From contig CM075102.1 of the NCBI GenBank assembly GCA_037576195.1, positions 26,470,745 through 26,534,744 on the forward strand: DNA of 64,000 bases. Direction: 5' to 3'. Positions 33,840 to 47,840 of this stretch are shown in pieces. The first letter of the stretch is position 1. Each line of letters opens with the position of its first letter. Made by a program: the position numbers and the translations under genes. The DNA comes from Phytoseiulus persimilis (taxonomy: Eukaryota; Arthropoda; Arachnida; Mesostigmata; Phytoseiidae). The notes beneath the pieces were generated by a model. That model ran no database searches. It was not told the origin of the DNA and was given only the letters and a program-made list of their open reading frames with translations.

Positions 33840-36800
33840 GCTGAATGCTGACTCTAAGGGGATAGAGAAAAGTGCCTCGATGCCACGGAACGCCGTCCAA
33901 CCGCGCACAGCGCGGCCGACTCCAGTCGGCTGGTCGCTAGTATACCGAGTTTCGCCTTAAGCGATTGAGTCGATTTCATTTCGGAGAAGTTCCAGAAGCT
34001 GACCAAATTTTCCGTAACTTTTCGCATCACAGCTGTGCCAGAAACCGATGTGTCCCCAAGAAGATCGTGTACCAGGAGAACGAGGACGCAACACTGTGCC
34101 CTGAGAGGAACAATCCCTCAGAGGGTCGATGTAGGGGGCAGTAGAGGGCTGCATAAGCAGCAATAAAGTACCTTGTCTAGTTAGTCCGTAGCCCAGACTA
34201 GTACACAACTGCGCACACAAATTTGGACATCGTTTTCTGGACTCCTGGGGAAGGGATGTCATTCGGATTGTGAAGTTCAACTTCGTTTTGTCTAATCTCG
34301 TGCCTACATGTTATTCCTATCTCGATCTTTCGGATTTCATTAGGGAGAAAATTCAGAGAGCTCGTGGGAACGGGATTTTCTCGTGAACCACCCCTACCAG
34401 CCGACCGACGCAGGACTGATCTGGAACCTCACGTGTTTCCGCATTGACGTGGCTCGCTGCAAACGCTCTCGAGACCACGCCCGACCGCCTGAATCATGAT
34501 ACGCATGTCTCAATCGGGGCTTGAGGCAGAATTCGGGACTCCGGAGTATTCTTGCCATCTTCTTGAGCGAGTCTGCGCAAGTGACGACTTACCTCCTCCT
34601 GGTAGTCGTGATGGATGCCTTAGCCCTAACGTTCATCCGTCACGGCGTTCTTTCGTGCATGCCAAATCCATGCCAGTCAAGTCGCAGCCAGCCGGCGAGT
34701 GGCAAGTAAGATGGTGACCGGTGTCCATGGTGATATGTTCCTCCGTGAAATCGGCACGGAGAACTATCGTACTAGACGCTCAAGCCTCTTATCCCGTTCG
34801 TGTACCCGAGGGCGACCAGAAGGACGGTTTTCAGCGCGAGCTTAACGTCCTGCATCCACGCCCGGGGACGAAAAAGACGCAGGAACGAAAATTCCATATT
34901 AAGATCCATGGAAGCGCCCAACATGCTGCCCATCTGCGTGCCATTTTCCCGAGCTGCGATATTCTCAATCATTCATGACTCTTCTGAGTGAAAATGGGGC
35001 GGCAAGACTGCGTTTTCCTGTGCCTCTCCGCCCCTCGTCACGCTTTCGGTTTGTCTCCCCTGCTTCTTAGAGGTTTCTGACCGTTTGGGATGCTCTCCTA
35101 GCAAGTGTCCCTGAAGTCTCTCTTTTGGCGAGAAAACGCCTCCGAGTTCAGGGGAGAGTCTTGTGGCGTCTGAGGATCCTCCGCCCCGCAATATTTTTTT
35201 CCCTTTGAAGACGCGGAGAGTCGCGAGACACAATCAAAAACCTCTCACCTCCACCGCGCTCGAGATTTCCCGCGCAGCAAGCGAGGACCAAATCTCAAGT
35301 TGGCTCCTCCCGTTCATTTCGCCTTAGGAAGAATCTACAAGCGGGAAGCAGAAAATTTTGAGTACGGCGATGAGTGATGGGCAGAGCGTTGGCTGTGAAA
35401 GTCACCATCGAACGTGCCATCGAAGTCACCATAAGGGCTCTCGATGCTCCCACCGCTGTCTTCCTGATCAAAATCTGGAGCTTCATGATATTCTGATTGC
35501 ATGTGAATGAAATGGTGGGCTTCTACGGAAATTGATCCATTGGCACTCTTCCAGTTGGCATCCACCATCTCACCGAGTAGAATCTAAAAACGCCGCACGT
35601 GCCGGCTGAGGAGCATTGGAAGAGACCGCAGCTGGCCAGAATCCCTCGGAGCGTTCTTTGCGCGTACGAGTTGCTGTCTCTGACCAGCTCAATTCCAGGC
35701 ATTCAGACTCCGAATGAGTACCAAGCAGCGCATCATCATGCTGATTCCCAATAATTCATGGGGATGGATCGTACGTCATGAGCCTGAAAAGCACAGTATC
35801 AGAGGGATACATCGTTGTACTTCCTGGCGCCTTGACATAACAGCTCCGATGTGTCTTATGGACTAGTTGATACTGGAAGCCGGTTCCCTTGAATTCTGAT
35901 GCCATTACCCCATCCGGATGATCATGGAATACGCGTGAAGTCATGAGAATAGCACTGGAAAGTCTGGGGATCAACTTCGAACTCGCCCTTCCGTGAAATG
36001 GAACGGCTGGAGAGAAAACTCCAAATCACGGAGTTTCGATCAGTTTCTCACAGGCATCCCCTGCTTCCTCAAATTTCTACCCTCTAGGAATTTCCGTTCT
36101 CGAAAAAAACCCATGCGTTTCCGACAATGCCCCGGTCGGAGATGCTGTATACTTTGATCCGAGCGACATTCTCTCACTTCAACTCGATGTCCTTCACATG
36201 GTTGCAAACACCTCTGCTCCGATACCTCTCCGAGGAGATTCCATTCTGTTCGTTCAAGTAGTCCGAAAATGGTAAAGTGGCTGAGGGCCTGTTGCATCGG
36301 CCCCATGCTACGGTAATTCCAGGAAGAAGGTGCTCTTTTCTCCTGAGAAATGTGGCTCGGAAATATTTCCCCTAGCAATTCAAGAATTCAGAAAGTTCGA
36401 GATAGAGATTTCTCTATGGAGGCGGGAACATGATTGGAGTTGGAGAGCACCGAACGAGAAACAAGCCGCAGAAACTGGGAACAAGGAACAAGAATATAAA
36501 CCGCTGAAGAGTAGCAAAGTTGAATAATCTTGAAGTAAATCGGAAAGAGACGTGAGGATTGGGATCAGAGAATCCGGAATGGAAGTGTTTGCGAGGCGAT
36601 GTGGCATCCAGCGACTCGACGTCGCGAATGAAACCCGTGCAAGTGAGTCGGATGGAGGATACCCTGTCGAACTCTTTCATCGTCTGTCGGGGGTTGATCC
36701 CCTTACAAGTGGCGCAGCAAGCATCTGTGGCCCCAGTGTCGGTGGTCGAAGACGGGACTCCTTCCGGCGGGGATGCATTCTCAACGCGAATAAGGGAGAG

Positions 36801-38060
36801 CCAACGTCAAACGAAGTGCACATGATTTGAAACACCGTCTGTGTTCAAATGCAGGCATTTTTGCCATGACAGATCGAGTCACAGCACCGCCTCTATAGTG
36901 GTTATTCAATCGTGGGTCCCCTCACTACTTGAGTAGGAGGAGAGGAGTCCGCCCTCCCCAGAGTATTGTAGAATACATGAATGCCGCCCGGCGCGCACGT
37001 TCGCTTCTCGCCGGTCGTTCTTTCAGGTATATTTAATTTCAGTCGAACTCAGAGAAGAGCCAACGCATCCGCCCGATGGAGTCCCTCAGCCAGCAAAGAT
37101 CACCGCCATCATCGGCTCCAGGGTTCTGGCGCGCCGAGCCGAACATCAGACCTTCTTCCCCTTTTTTTCCTGAGACGAATCTCCTACGGGCCCCATGGCA
37201 TTCTTTCATTTAACTCGAAAGCTATTCAAACTGTACGCTCTCCCTTTCAAGCTCACAAATCCATGTCCAGTCGATACTGCAAGGTCGCGCGATTGAGTAA
37301 CGGCCGTCCTGTATGGTCTGAAGTAATGCTAAGTCAACCCCGAGAGGGTTGACGGGAGTACGCGCCTAGGGGAAAAGGCTCATGGAAGGAGCCTTTCGAC
37401 GTCCCCGTTATTGTCGAGCGACATTTTCGAGTCTTCACACATGTTCTCGCAGCGGTGTTCAGCTATTGTCAGAGTCTGAGTTGCCCTGACCGCCGCGCTG
37501 AGCTCCATCATAGAACGTCAGATGAATTCTGCCCTCATACGTTGTCGAGAACCAGCTCACCTCAGCTCGATGCAGCTGGCGACTTTGCATGCGTATCTCC
37601 TCGAATAGGCTATTCTGTATTCGAGGAACGATATTAAATGGAATTGTTCTTCTGATGTATCATCCCTGACCTGGGTGCATGTGTTCGTTCGAAATGCATT
37701 TTCCCGATATTTTCTCGCAAACTAGCTCATTGAGCTCTATCAGCGGAACTTGAAGCGGATTTGAATTTCCGCGGCTGCGCTGTCACTGGTCCGATGGCTC
37801 TCGATGTTGGAAAGAGTGCGAGAGTCGGATCGGATGTGTGTGTCTGTGCGTATGCCTGCCCGCCAGCCAGCCGCCAGCCGCGCCGCTGCTGGTCACAGTC
37901 ATTTTTTCTCTCTCACGATCATCTCTCTCCCAGTGGTAACCGTTCAGTCTGTGTTGAGGCCCCTAAGCGAGTGGATCTCCGTCGGAGTGGTGTGATTGTT
38001 TTGCCAATTGTGGCAAAGCCGCCCCTCCAGACGTGGCGGTTGTATGCAAGAGTAGTCGAA
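33840..38060. other. no supported gene
   Basis: A possible terminal exon on the minus strand at 34034-33957 (after ttctggcacag; ends LLELLRNEIDSIA) and a 66-aa minus frame at 34972-34772 have coding-like composition but could not be joined to other exons. A strong minus-strand donor (gtaagt after aggaggag) lies near 34601. Low-complexity ccgccagccagc words occur at 37859-37890. Otherwise nothing recognisable. Confidence 0.35.
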
Positions 38061-38222
38061 GTTGCTGCTGCTGAATTAAGGTCTCGTCCCCAAACTCTTG
38101 TGGACCCACTCTTGAATTCTGCAGGAGCATATCGACGCCACCATTGTGTGAAAGGAAGTTGTCTGTGTGCTGCTCCTGCTGGCGGTACTGCTGCCGCTGC
38201 TCGTAGTACTGCTGATGCTGGT
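38061..38222. repeat. CTG/CAG-rich trinucleotide tracts
   Basis: Interrupted CTG runs at about 38061-38073 and 38166-38222 (CAG on the minus strand). In one minus-strand frame they give a Gln-rich stretch, in another a Ser-rich stretch. Confidence 0.7.
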
Positions 38223-38480
38223 ATCACTGACTGCGTTTGCTGAAACGAAGTTAGTATCTCCGGCATATTGCGTTGAATGGGAAATTAGGTTTTGGGAACG
38301 CCGTTCGCAATGCGTCGCACGATCCCAACCCCACCGCCTTGGATGTACGACTGATTGTTCTTAGTGCGGAGCGCGTGCTGCTACAGCGAGCACTGTGTGT
38401 TTGTGCATCGAAAGCCCCCAGGATACCCTTACTCGACACTTACTCCGCACGTTGTGAGCGCTTGGACGTACGGAAGCCAT
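38076..38480 (-). CDS. candidate two-exon minus-strand gene, Ser/Thr-rich product (weak)
   Basis: Exon 1 runs from ATG 38480 to 38444 (MASVRPSAHNVR, phase 1) and ends at a consensus donor gtaagt. Exon 2 starts at 38239 after a textbook branch site and acceptor (tactaac, then ttcgtttcag). The phases match and the joined frame continues through a Ser/Thr-rich segment (SDTSISSTTSSGSSTASR) to TAA at 38078-38076, about 66 aa in all. The splice signals are the real evidence. The coding claim is weak because the composition follows from the CAG repeat and the other two frames of exon 2 are also long. This could instead be a 5' UTR intron of a longer or non-coding transcript. Confidence 0.3.
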
Positions 38481-38489
38481 CGGTTTTGT

Positions 38490-41400
38490 AAAAGAAGAAC
38501 GAGATAACTGCCCTGAACTTGTGAAAGGGAAGGTTCAAATATTCTACCTAGAGGTAAGTGAAAACAGAATATCTAAGGAAGCTTCCATCTTTTGAGATAC
38601 CACCGAACGGGAAGCAGCTGCCCGAATCTCCCCACACTAGGTCGGTATAAGTCCGCGCACTCCCACAGTAATTCTCTGGTTTCCCCAGCTGAATTGAGGG
38701 GAGGTTTTTCTCTTATCCTTGCGCCTTCATGAGAATCACAGTGAACGAACAAGATCCGGCGAAAATGCTTGCGCGTGCACCCGAAGAGCTCCACGGAGAA
38801 ATTCGAACAGGGAAGCCCCTCCGGAAAAAGCGGAGAGCGTCGTTCGTTGACCTGAGAACGTCATCGTGGCATCTCGCAATGTTGGCCCATTTTACAGCAC
38901 TCCTCTCACACACACAGTGCTCGATGGCTTGGCTGCCTCGTTGGCTTTCTGCTCGCCCCTGTGGTTCACGTCAAGAAGAATATGACGGATGACGATTCTT
39001 GCGAAATATTCCACGCTACGTGTGGTGGAAGAGCTTGGGAGACGGCTTCAGTTTCTGTCGTGACCGTTACCGGCATCGGAGAGGCCCATCATCCTGTGGG
39101 GAAAGCCTCCCGAGGAGAAGTGGGTTTAGAGCACGGATTCATGAGCCCCAACGCGCCTGAAGTTCTTCGTATTGCGTCTAGGATTCCGAGGAGCAACGCG
39201 AGCTCCCTGAGTCGTTTCGAACTAGGAGTCTCGAGCTCCGAGAGCTGAGCGCGAGTGATATTGATTGCGATGGGTCGGGGAAACGATGATCAGTTATCGC
39301 GCGTGGCTTTTCGAGGGACGATCGAGGAAGCGATTCGTGCTCGAGGTTCGCTGGCTCTCTCAAACACGTGGATCCCGTCAATCTGAGACAACCTCGCTGC
39401 TCGAGTTTCCTAGCACTAACAGTAAGCCGCTCTCTCCATAACTCTCAAATGTCCAGACTGGAATTAGGAGAAGCGTTGGATTCCCGCTTATTTCCAGAAA
39501 TATGATATGCCTTGCGAAGCATATCGTTGAACTGCTCCACGGACCGTCGTAGTTGGCGAATCTATTGAACACATTCTTTAATTCGAACTCGGGTTGGGAA
39601 AAGAGATCTGAAGGCCTCACGTCAGCGCTGTTCGGCGGTGATAGTGAATGGGTCGAGAAGCGAGCGTGGTTTTGCATTCGGCTCCGAACAACTTGGTCAC
39701 TCAAATGCCGGAGCAGCGCTTCGCGTTGACCCACTGTGCCAGCGATGGCAGATGGCCTAAAGAAGTCGCAATCGGCGGCAGCGTTTGAATTGTGATAGAC
39801 GGTTTTCAGTCGTATTCCGCAGCACTAGAATGAGACAGCGTCATTGCTGATCGAGACTTGAAAAGATGAATCACGAGTGCGTATCGTTTCGGCTGGCGGA
39901 TGAGGTCGCCAATGCTCGAGAAGTTATTCAGCGTACCATACTATGCCAGAAACTTTGACGTTCGAGACCTCCTCTCAAAGTTTGCTCTGCTGCCGCTGAT
40001 GCTGCTGGCAGTGACCTCCATTGCGGTAAACGATTGCTCTTGTACTTGTTGCCTCCGTTTGTGCTTGTCAGGTTTCCACCGGTTTCGTTGTTCAATATAG
40101 AACAGACTAAAAAGGATGAATCATGTGACGGTAACCTGTCAGCTTGAACCAACCTTAGTTAAGGTATATTTAGAACGAGGCTCAAGGAAAGCTAGGTGTA
40201 GAGATGGTTTTGTTCCGGCCTGGCTGTCTTGAAACACTCATCGACAGACTATTGAACAGAGATTCTCATGAGGGCCCGAACGTCGGCAGCTGGGGCTACT
40301 TTCTCCCGAACTAACAACATTAACAAGGTCCGTGATGAGAGTTCATATCCTAGGTGCGATCTCGTAGGTTCGGCTGGGAGATCTATTTCTGATTTTCTTC
40401 TCTTTCGTGATGCAATTACGTTACTATCCGGGCAACAAACTCCGTAGCTTCATTAACGGCGGGTATTCATGTCGCGCGCTGCCCCGGATTACTCCTAATT
40501 CACGTGGATACGGTTGCGTCTCCCAAAACTTCCCCTCCCTCCTCCCATTGGAATTCAGATACTTGACATCCTTTTCTTCGGTCTCTGCGATGCAGACGTT
40601 ACATGATGCATCGTGGCTCAGTTCAACCGTAGGATCATTGTGTTGGGGAACGTGTGCGACTTTTGCCTCGAATATCGGCGGAGGCCTCGACATCGGATGT
40701 GTGAGAATTCCCCTTTATATTTCCCGTTGAAGATCTAAGAATGATGCCAAGGATCGATTGTCCCGTTCTTTTCTACCCATGAGAAAACCTTCTGGCTCAG
40801 AAGTAAAACTTTCCACCTAACAATCCACATTCAGAGCCTTCCCATTCCACCTTCGGATGTGAGCACAATCAACCACGTCAACGATCCGTCTTACGTCTCC
40901 AACTGTTCGTATCGACGTCGTGTGATTTCCTCCCTTGATTTCTGCTCGCATTAGCAAATTATTAGAGTGTGTTCCAAGTCATGTGAACCATGCTACAAGT
41001 GAGTCGCTCCATCGCAGCACTGGAGTCATGTAATCACACCAGTCAGTCTCAGCTGCCTATTTGCGACCCACGCAACAAGAAACTGCAACAAGAATCTCTC
41101 GACCGATACCGCACATTGGCAGCAACGACCGCGCCATCTGAAAGTTCCTGTTAGATGTGTTAAAGGTCTGATCAGTATTCGTATTCACACGGAATGAGGA
41201 TGAATGCGTTGCCTGTGAAAAGTGGCTGGAGTGATCTGAGAGACCGTTTGTCGTCCTCAACATGGGTACCTTGCTCGAACCCGTACCCATTTCTCCCGCT
41301 CATTGAATGAGCGTGGAGACGAGGAACTACGAGACATCGCTCGCAGCTGCTTCTCAGTTTCGACCCGGTCGCGAAGTGTACTCCATTGAATCAGTCTGTT

Positions 41401-43150
41401 GCATCGCGAAACTATGTCGGTTCCTCAATGGAGCGTGGCCTTGAGACTGTGATCTCTCCGGGGAGGCCTTCCTCTCCTCCACTTCCTGGAGTGAGGGTCA
41501 ACTTGCAACACTGTTGCGAAACAGTTCACTGCTCCAGAGGGAACTACTTTTGCCATTCCAGCCCTCAGCTTCTAGAGAGCCGGCTCGGGACGTAGCCTCG
41601 AAATTTGCCATGCCGCCAAGTTTCTACTGATGAAGCAAATATCGCAGAAGCTCAACCGAAGCCTCGCGCCATGCGCCAGCCTTGTATCGTGAGACAAAAT
41701 GATACCTGAAGGGAACTGATGGCAGCTGCCGCAGTCTCACATAGATGATAGTGCTCGCGGGTACTCGTTCGCCGCAAACCTCGGATCGAACAGTTCGGTC
41801 ACTCATTCCAGATGCCTCTACATTCGGAACGGCCGCAGAGCAGTTTCTGTGCCTGCTCACAGAGGAGCTCAGATATTCGCTTCAAACTTCTGAGTCTGAA
41901 GATTCGAATCTGATATGAGCCGTGCTTCTCCTCGTTAAGGCCATCGACCAGCGCAAGAAGCGGCTAACGAGCAAGCAGAAAATGCATCATCATCGGCGCT
42001 ATCACGTGACGCATCACGTCAACAGTTTGTGATTGTATTCAAATCGGCGCCGATCCGCTAGTACTGGCAGGGGTCGCTGACCCGGCGTTACATCGACGCT
42101 CATCCAGCGGAAAGCTCCCCGCATCTGGAGAGTTCGCACTGTCAACCTCATTGCCACCATCATCATCATGATCGTCTCCAACGCCGTCGCCATCGGCAAG
42201 AAGGTGTGGGTTCTGCATCTGTTGACACTGGTGCAAGCTCCGAACGAAGCTCGGATTATCGCAAATCACTTCCTATGGGATGAGGAGACTTCTGTGCAGT
42301 TCACTGTCCTCAATGCTGGGCTCGCGGAAGAATTCAACGAAAACTGTGACGGGACCCGAGAGCGTAACCCATAAACAATGCGATGGATTCATGATGGCGG
42401 TCGCTGTGCTTGTAGTGGCGACGGTGCTCGTTGTCCATAGTTCTATTCTATAGTATTGTCAGAAATGACGTCAACAATACTCCTCGCTGACTCAGAGGAC
42501 ATTGACTCGACTTGCAGCTTTGGAAACATGAATCCAACCAATAGCTGGTCTGGCTCAAGATGATAAGGCTTCCGACTGCCGAATCGGCGATGCCTGATCG
42601 CAGTTGCGGTGCACTGGCGACGGTTCTAAATCGGAGCTGATCCGAGTTTCTCGAGAACAAGAACTCTCCTCTGTCATTTGTTCATCGACAGCTAGACATC
42701 CAACTTGTCGCGTCAAGGTGCCGGTTGAATTTCAGCGGTGTCGGAGCACATTGTCGACGAACTTTCATTGAGCGTCTCCCACAACCGGAGTTCCTGAACT
42801 GGATCCACATCCATATTCTAGCCTGCTCGCTCCGACCATCTCGAGCTGTGCTCGAGCTTCCACAACAGTCGGTTCTTTTCTTGAGAGGCATCGGGTTGCT
42901 AACAGACAGCATTGAATAACGGGCTCCGTGACGCTGATAGCTCCTGGGATTTCCAACGGGGGTGCCAATGACCAGATCCGCGATCGAAAGCTACCTCCCT
43001 CGTACGATAGTTTGCGTTTCGTCTTTCTGGAAGCGGCTCCGTCTATCCCTGTGAATTCTGATCAGAAATGAACTGCATGAGCTCATATTCTCTCCAAAAG
43101 TCTCGTCGGGCCTTTCAGATTATTTTTTCGTCCGTGCGCTCGGAGTTTTC
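38490..43150. other. no supported gene
   Basis: Both-strand frames at 40407-40730 (+) and 40693-40424 (-) overlap and neither has a recognised domain. A minus-strand Asp/His/Gly-rich frame ends near 42039 (GVGDDHDDDGGNEVDS) and could be a terminal exon, but it rests on a catcatcatcatgatc tract. No RNA gene or promoter could be assigned. Confidence 0.35.
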
Positions 43151-43257
43151 CCATGCAGATCCCGTTCGCTCGCTCGCAGGCTGCCTGGCATATGGCTGGC
43201 CAAAGTCGGCCTTTCGCGGCGGGTTTCGGGTGTGCTCGCCGGGAGGGTTGTTTCGCC

Positions 43258-43328
43258 GACTCGCTGGCTGGTTGGCTGTGTGCCCGCCTGCCTGCTTGCT
43301 TGCTTGCCCGCCAGGCGGCTAGCTGGCT
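43258..43328. repeat. low-complexity GGCT/CCTG/CTTG tetranucleotide tract
   Basis: Runs of ctggctggttggctg and cctgcctgcttgcttgcttg. On the minus strand they produce a Gln/Ala/Ser-rich stretch within a 195-aa frame (43707-43120), which is therefore not taken as a gene. Confidence 0.7.
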
Positions 43329-43921
43329 GTTGTGTGTATGCGTAGGTCCACTCTTTCGCTTCGTCGAAGAAGCCCTCAAATCCACTCTCTCTAGCTTCAG
43401 GAGTTGGTCCCTTCGTCCGTCCGTTCAACTCTGATTCAAGGAGAGGGACGGACACACAGGGAAACACTGAGAGAAAGAGCGGGAGAAGAATATCGGGGGT
43501 TCCCACAGCCGTGTTCTGCTTTAAACGCTTGGGGTGGCGGCGGTGCTGAGTTGTCTCGGTTGGAGTTTTGACAACAACTAGCTCCCGCGGCAGTGACTGT
43601 TGCTTCTGTTGTGGAATCCTGAGATGGTGGAAACCCCGGAACACGAGGGGGTCAACGATGTGGAACGAGCAGAATAGATATAAGGACTGAATCGAATAAT
43701 AAGACACATCCCGATTTCGAGAGCTCCACCTTCGAGTGCTTCCGTGGCATTTCAGCGAGCTCTCGAATTTCGTTCACTATGCTTGGAAACGCCTCGAATG
43801 TCGACGGAGGCGACTGAATTTGAATCGATTATAGAAAGCGCGCTCCACGACCACGCGAAGCCTTTCGTTTGGGTACTTGGAAGTCTTTGCATCCAGTGGA
43901 AATCCTGAGATTCGATGGAAC

Positions 43922-43934
43922 GGGGGGGGGGGGG
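43922..43934. repeat. G13 homopolymer
   Basis: Thirteen consecutive G residues, the longest G run in the window. Confidence 0.85.
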
Positions 43935-43939
43935 AATTG

Positions 43940-46900
43940 ACCTAGATCATTCTGTGACGATTATCCACGCACTCGCCGATTGGATCCTGTCAAGAAGCGC
44001 AGTTTCGCTCCTGGTGAGTCATTCGTTGAGGCACGATGTCCTCGCGTCGATCTGTGTTTGAATGTGGACGAACAGCGGAGGCTTCCGAGAATTCATGAAG
44101 CGATCTGGAGGGGAGCCGACCGACTGAAAGGGAGCACCATTAGCCTGCAGGGGAGAGGTGTCGACGTGCGGAGCTCTCCCAATTTGGGAAAAGTCCGGAG
44201 TCGCAACTCTCACTGCACGCTCGCCGACTTTATTTTACAGCTTCCGACATCAACCTAATCTTCGCAACGCGACAATAATCCGATAACATCAGCTCATGAA
44301 AATTATGCGAGGTACTTCGAACTCAGAGTGGGTCTGCGGGAATGACTTCCGCGCCGAACATTCCTTCTACGCCCGCCGAACCCTTCATCCGCGAACATCT
44401 TCCCCATCCATGAGAACGTGAAGTTTTGGGCTCCGAGTGCAAGCCCCGATTCTCACGATGAAACAGAAGTGAGAGGAATTTGGTTGATTTCGTTGCAGAG
44501 GAAATGTCTGCGCAAGGTTACACCCAGGTGGTTACCGCGCTCGATCCGCATTCACGATGTGCGATTTTTGGAACAATATTATCTGGGATTTGTTTTGCAA
44601 AGAGCCGATCAGCGATTGGGTGCGAGGGGGAGCGTTAACCACCCGACTCGCTGTGAGTGAGAACATTTCGAAACAGGTGTCCGCGAAATGTTCATGAAGT
44701 CATAATGAACGACATGAGGAACGGAGTTTAGAACGTCTGGCCAACTGTGCTCGAAAACAATTGGGGCCTCAACCCTATTCAGCGTGTGCACATGACGTTG
44801 CAGGAATTAATCTCGGCCATTCCCAGCGCTTCCTCGAGCGAGTGCTGAGTTTTTGTTCCGGGTCTGGACGCGGCGACGATTGTGAAGCTGCGAATGAATT
44901 CGCAACTTCGCGTGGAAGAATATGGAGAAGATTCCGAAAAGTCTCGTCCGCGACTGTCGCCTGGAATTCAGAGATCGTTCATGATCGGGTTTTATCTTCA
45001 TCTCTGCCTTCCCGCCTACAGGTTAGCAGGCACACGTTGCTCCAAAATTATTATAGAACAGGCAGCAAGCCTGCGGGTTGGTTGGTTGTTCGATCGATTC
45101 GCTGTAGGCTCGGTCGCCTGACTAGTCTGCGTCAAAGCTTGTCGTGGATCGCGATAGCCATCGAACCTATTCTCTCTGTCATCACCCACGACGATGCTAG
45201 ACGCACGGCTGACCTGAACCGAACTGGTCCGCTCGGACATCCGAGACGAGGAGACGCTCAGCCGTCGTGCAGTGAAAACGGTGGATACAATCGAAGGGAG
45301 AGAGAGGGGCGAAAAGCTTGAGCAGAATTGTATTTTCGTTCGAGAATCCCCTTTTTCAGGAAGAATGCGTCTGGACTCTCAGAGGCCTCGGGTGCGACTG
45401 CGCGAGAGCGAGCGGACGACGAAACCGGGCTCTGATTTCTGTTTCGAACTGGTCTGAGCGACTCGACGCGACAGACGACGAATTCCGAATCGGATTCGTT
45501 TCGGGTTTGGAACGGACACGTTGCTCCAAACGCGTTCGACAAGACTCCTTGATAGCCGCTGATGATGGCGACGAAGATGATGTTAATATTGCTAAGGTTG
45601 ACAGGAACAGTGGCCGAGTGAGTGATGCGATCAGCGTCGGTGTGTGGAAAGAGGCTCTCGTCTATTAGGTCAAGGATTCTGGAGCGTTGGGAACTCCGTT
45701 GACGACACCACAGAACACAAACTCACCTCTACTCGTGTTCTGCTTTGATTCCTGCGACGAGGCTTGTTTTCCTCTTCCGTCCCTCGTGAGCCGAACGTTT
45801 CATCAACAACTCAGTTTGGAGACAGAAGGGGAAGAAACTTTTCTCGTAGATTCACTGAAGAGGGAAACAGAGATTTCCCGAAGATTTACGACTTACTGTG
45901 GGGATCATCGCTTAATGAATACTGTGGGTAAAGCCTCTTGTCAACAAGCGAAAAATCTCCATCTTCGAGCTCTGGGCCCCAGTCCCAAGGTTGAAAGTCT
46001 CACGTCCCTCCGAGTGAAGGAGGTCGTGGCTGACTTGTCTGCGGCCGCATTCAGCTCAACCATTTGGCCACTCTCGCTTCGGGATCGGAAAATTGACAAG
46101 AAGACGTCGAAGGGAAACATTATTCTCGTGTACACCTATCTCGAAGTCGATGCTGTTGAAAGAGTTTCAACAACTTCGGATAGGCCCGCGAAAGACCAGT
46201 AGCCAGAATAGGAGAGGAAGTCATGCAGAAGTTAGCAGACGCGCGGGCGAACGGACGCAACGACAGACTCACGCGATAATAATCATTTGCGATATGTCCC
46301 CGTTCGTCAGAATCAGCAAAGGCTGTGCTCGCAGCAGCTGTTATTTGTGTCGCTGCCCTTACGGCAAGAGTTACGCCAAACTGCAACCTCGTTCGAGTCA
46401 GATTATTTTCCGCTTCGTCATGATTGTGATTGCCAATAGGGGTGGGTGATCCCGGAAGTAGCCTTCAGGCATGTGAGGTCGGAGCTGATTGCCGCCATGA
46501 GGTTTCCAAAAATGTTCCCCGAGCTTCCCGAAAATGCAAGAGCTAAAACCCTCGAGTAGGGTTTTGGGTGCAGTCAGGGAGTCAGGACCAAGGTGAGGGG
46601 TGAAGACAACAGGAAGAATCCCGCAGGAGTCTCCAAGAAGCCGTGTCTCCAGAGGTCACGTGAATCTCGACGGTGGGGTCGAGTCCATTTGAACGCGTCT
46701 TGAAGAGATTAATGGACGAGAGGAAGGAAAGGATCGAGACAATGATCATACGGATGAATTGCCTGATTTATGAAGAGAGTCGATCAGGTAGCCGCCGAGA
46801 GAGCGACCGACTCCGTTCCAGGCTGACGATGGTGAATCGGGGATTCCCGAGGACAGTTTGCTCTGGATCATCAGTCGGTGATCGAGGGAATTGCCTCGTT

Positions 46901-47840
46901 TCCCTTCCAATCCGAGACTGTCCCGCTTCGCGCCCGTTCCGTGAATCGCTGTTTGATATCACTCTCGATTGAGGTTCCTATGCGCTCTCACGAAATTCTC
47001 CAAGGCGGATCTCGGGGACTTCCCATCGATCGGCTCAACGAGTCGATAGATGACGGTAGTATTCACCGAGGGAATCGTCGGATGTGAAAAATTCATTGCC
47101 TCCACCCTGGATGCCCGGAGTCAACAGGGAACGGACTATCAAATCTCTCCGTCACCCTAGAGTCTTGAAATGTCGTCGAACGCTTCTCCTTGAAGCCGCG
47201 CACCTCCAGGAACAAAGAGATCCCGTTACGACGAGATCGCCGATGCGACGCTCCTCAGAGCGAGTGTGCGCTATTGCTCCGAGTCGAGAGCTCGAACTCT
47301 CTCGTCTGCTGCGTAAGCTACCTGTGTTGGCTTGGTGTCGGAGAAGAAGAGAGATCCAGAGGAGACGGCGGAGAAGAAAGCGAAGAGGAATCGAAGCTCG
47401 ACAGGGGGAACGCATCGCCTCTTCTGTCTAGCTGGGTGACCTCGTGCGGCTCCCGGTGCTGGAGCCGGAGTTCTGAAGAAAGGGAACGGATGAGCGAGCG
47501 AGGTTCTGTCTACCGCTAGCCGCGCTGTAGACTCTCTCGACGACCACAAGGAGCGCCTATACTGCCACCACTAGCGGTAGGAAAGCCAGCAGCAGTCAGA
47601 GCGGAGGAGAGGAACGATTGCTGCCTGTATCCCTCGTTGCCGTCGTCGTTGTTGAAATACAGAGAGCGGTGAGAAACGGAGCGACTCTCGGAGGTTGTTC
47701 TGATGAATCATGGCCAGGTGGGCCTCTACGAGGTGATGCGGCTGCCGATCCTGACGATGCTGCTCTTGTGAACCTAGCTACCCTGCCGGCTGAGTGCTCG
47801 TGAGCGCAGCGAGCAAAGCATCTATCCGGAGCGTCGTCGT
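43940..47840. other. no supported gene
   Basis: Long frames at 44761-45321 (+, 186 aa) and 45687-46202 (+, 171 aa) lack an internal signature, overlap minus-strand frames and have no recognised domain. AG/GA-rich patches lie around 47330-47420. Nothing else could be supported. Confidence 0.35.

Noticed and set aside
33957..34034. Possible terminal exon on the minus strand ending LLELLRNEIDSIA
   Set aside because: Good local composition and an acceptor-like ctggcacag, but no upstream exon could be joined to it.
43120..43707. 195-aa minus-strand open frame
   Set aside because: Much of it is the tetranucleotide tract read as Gln/Ala/Ser repeats; no domain and no splice support.
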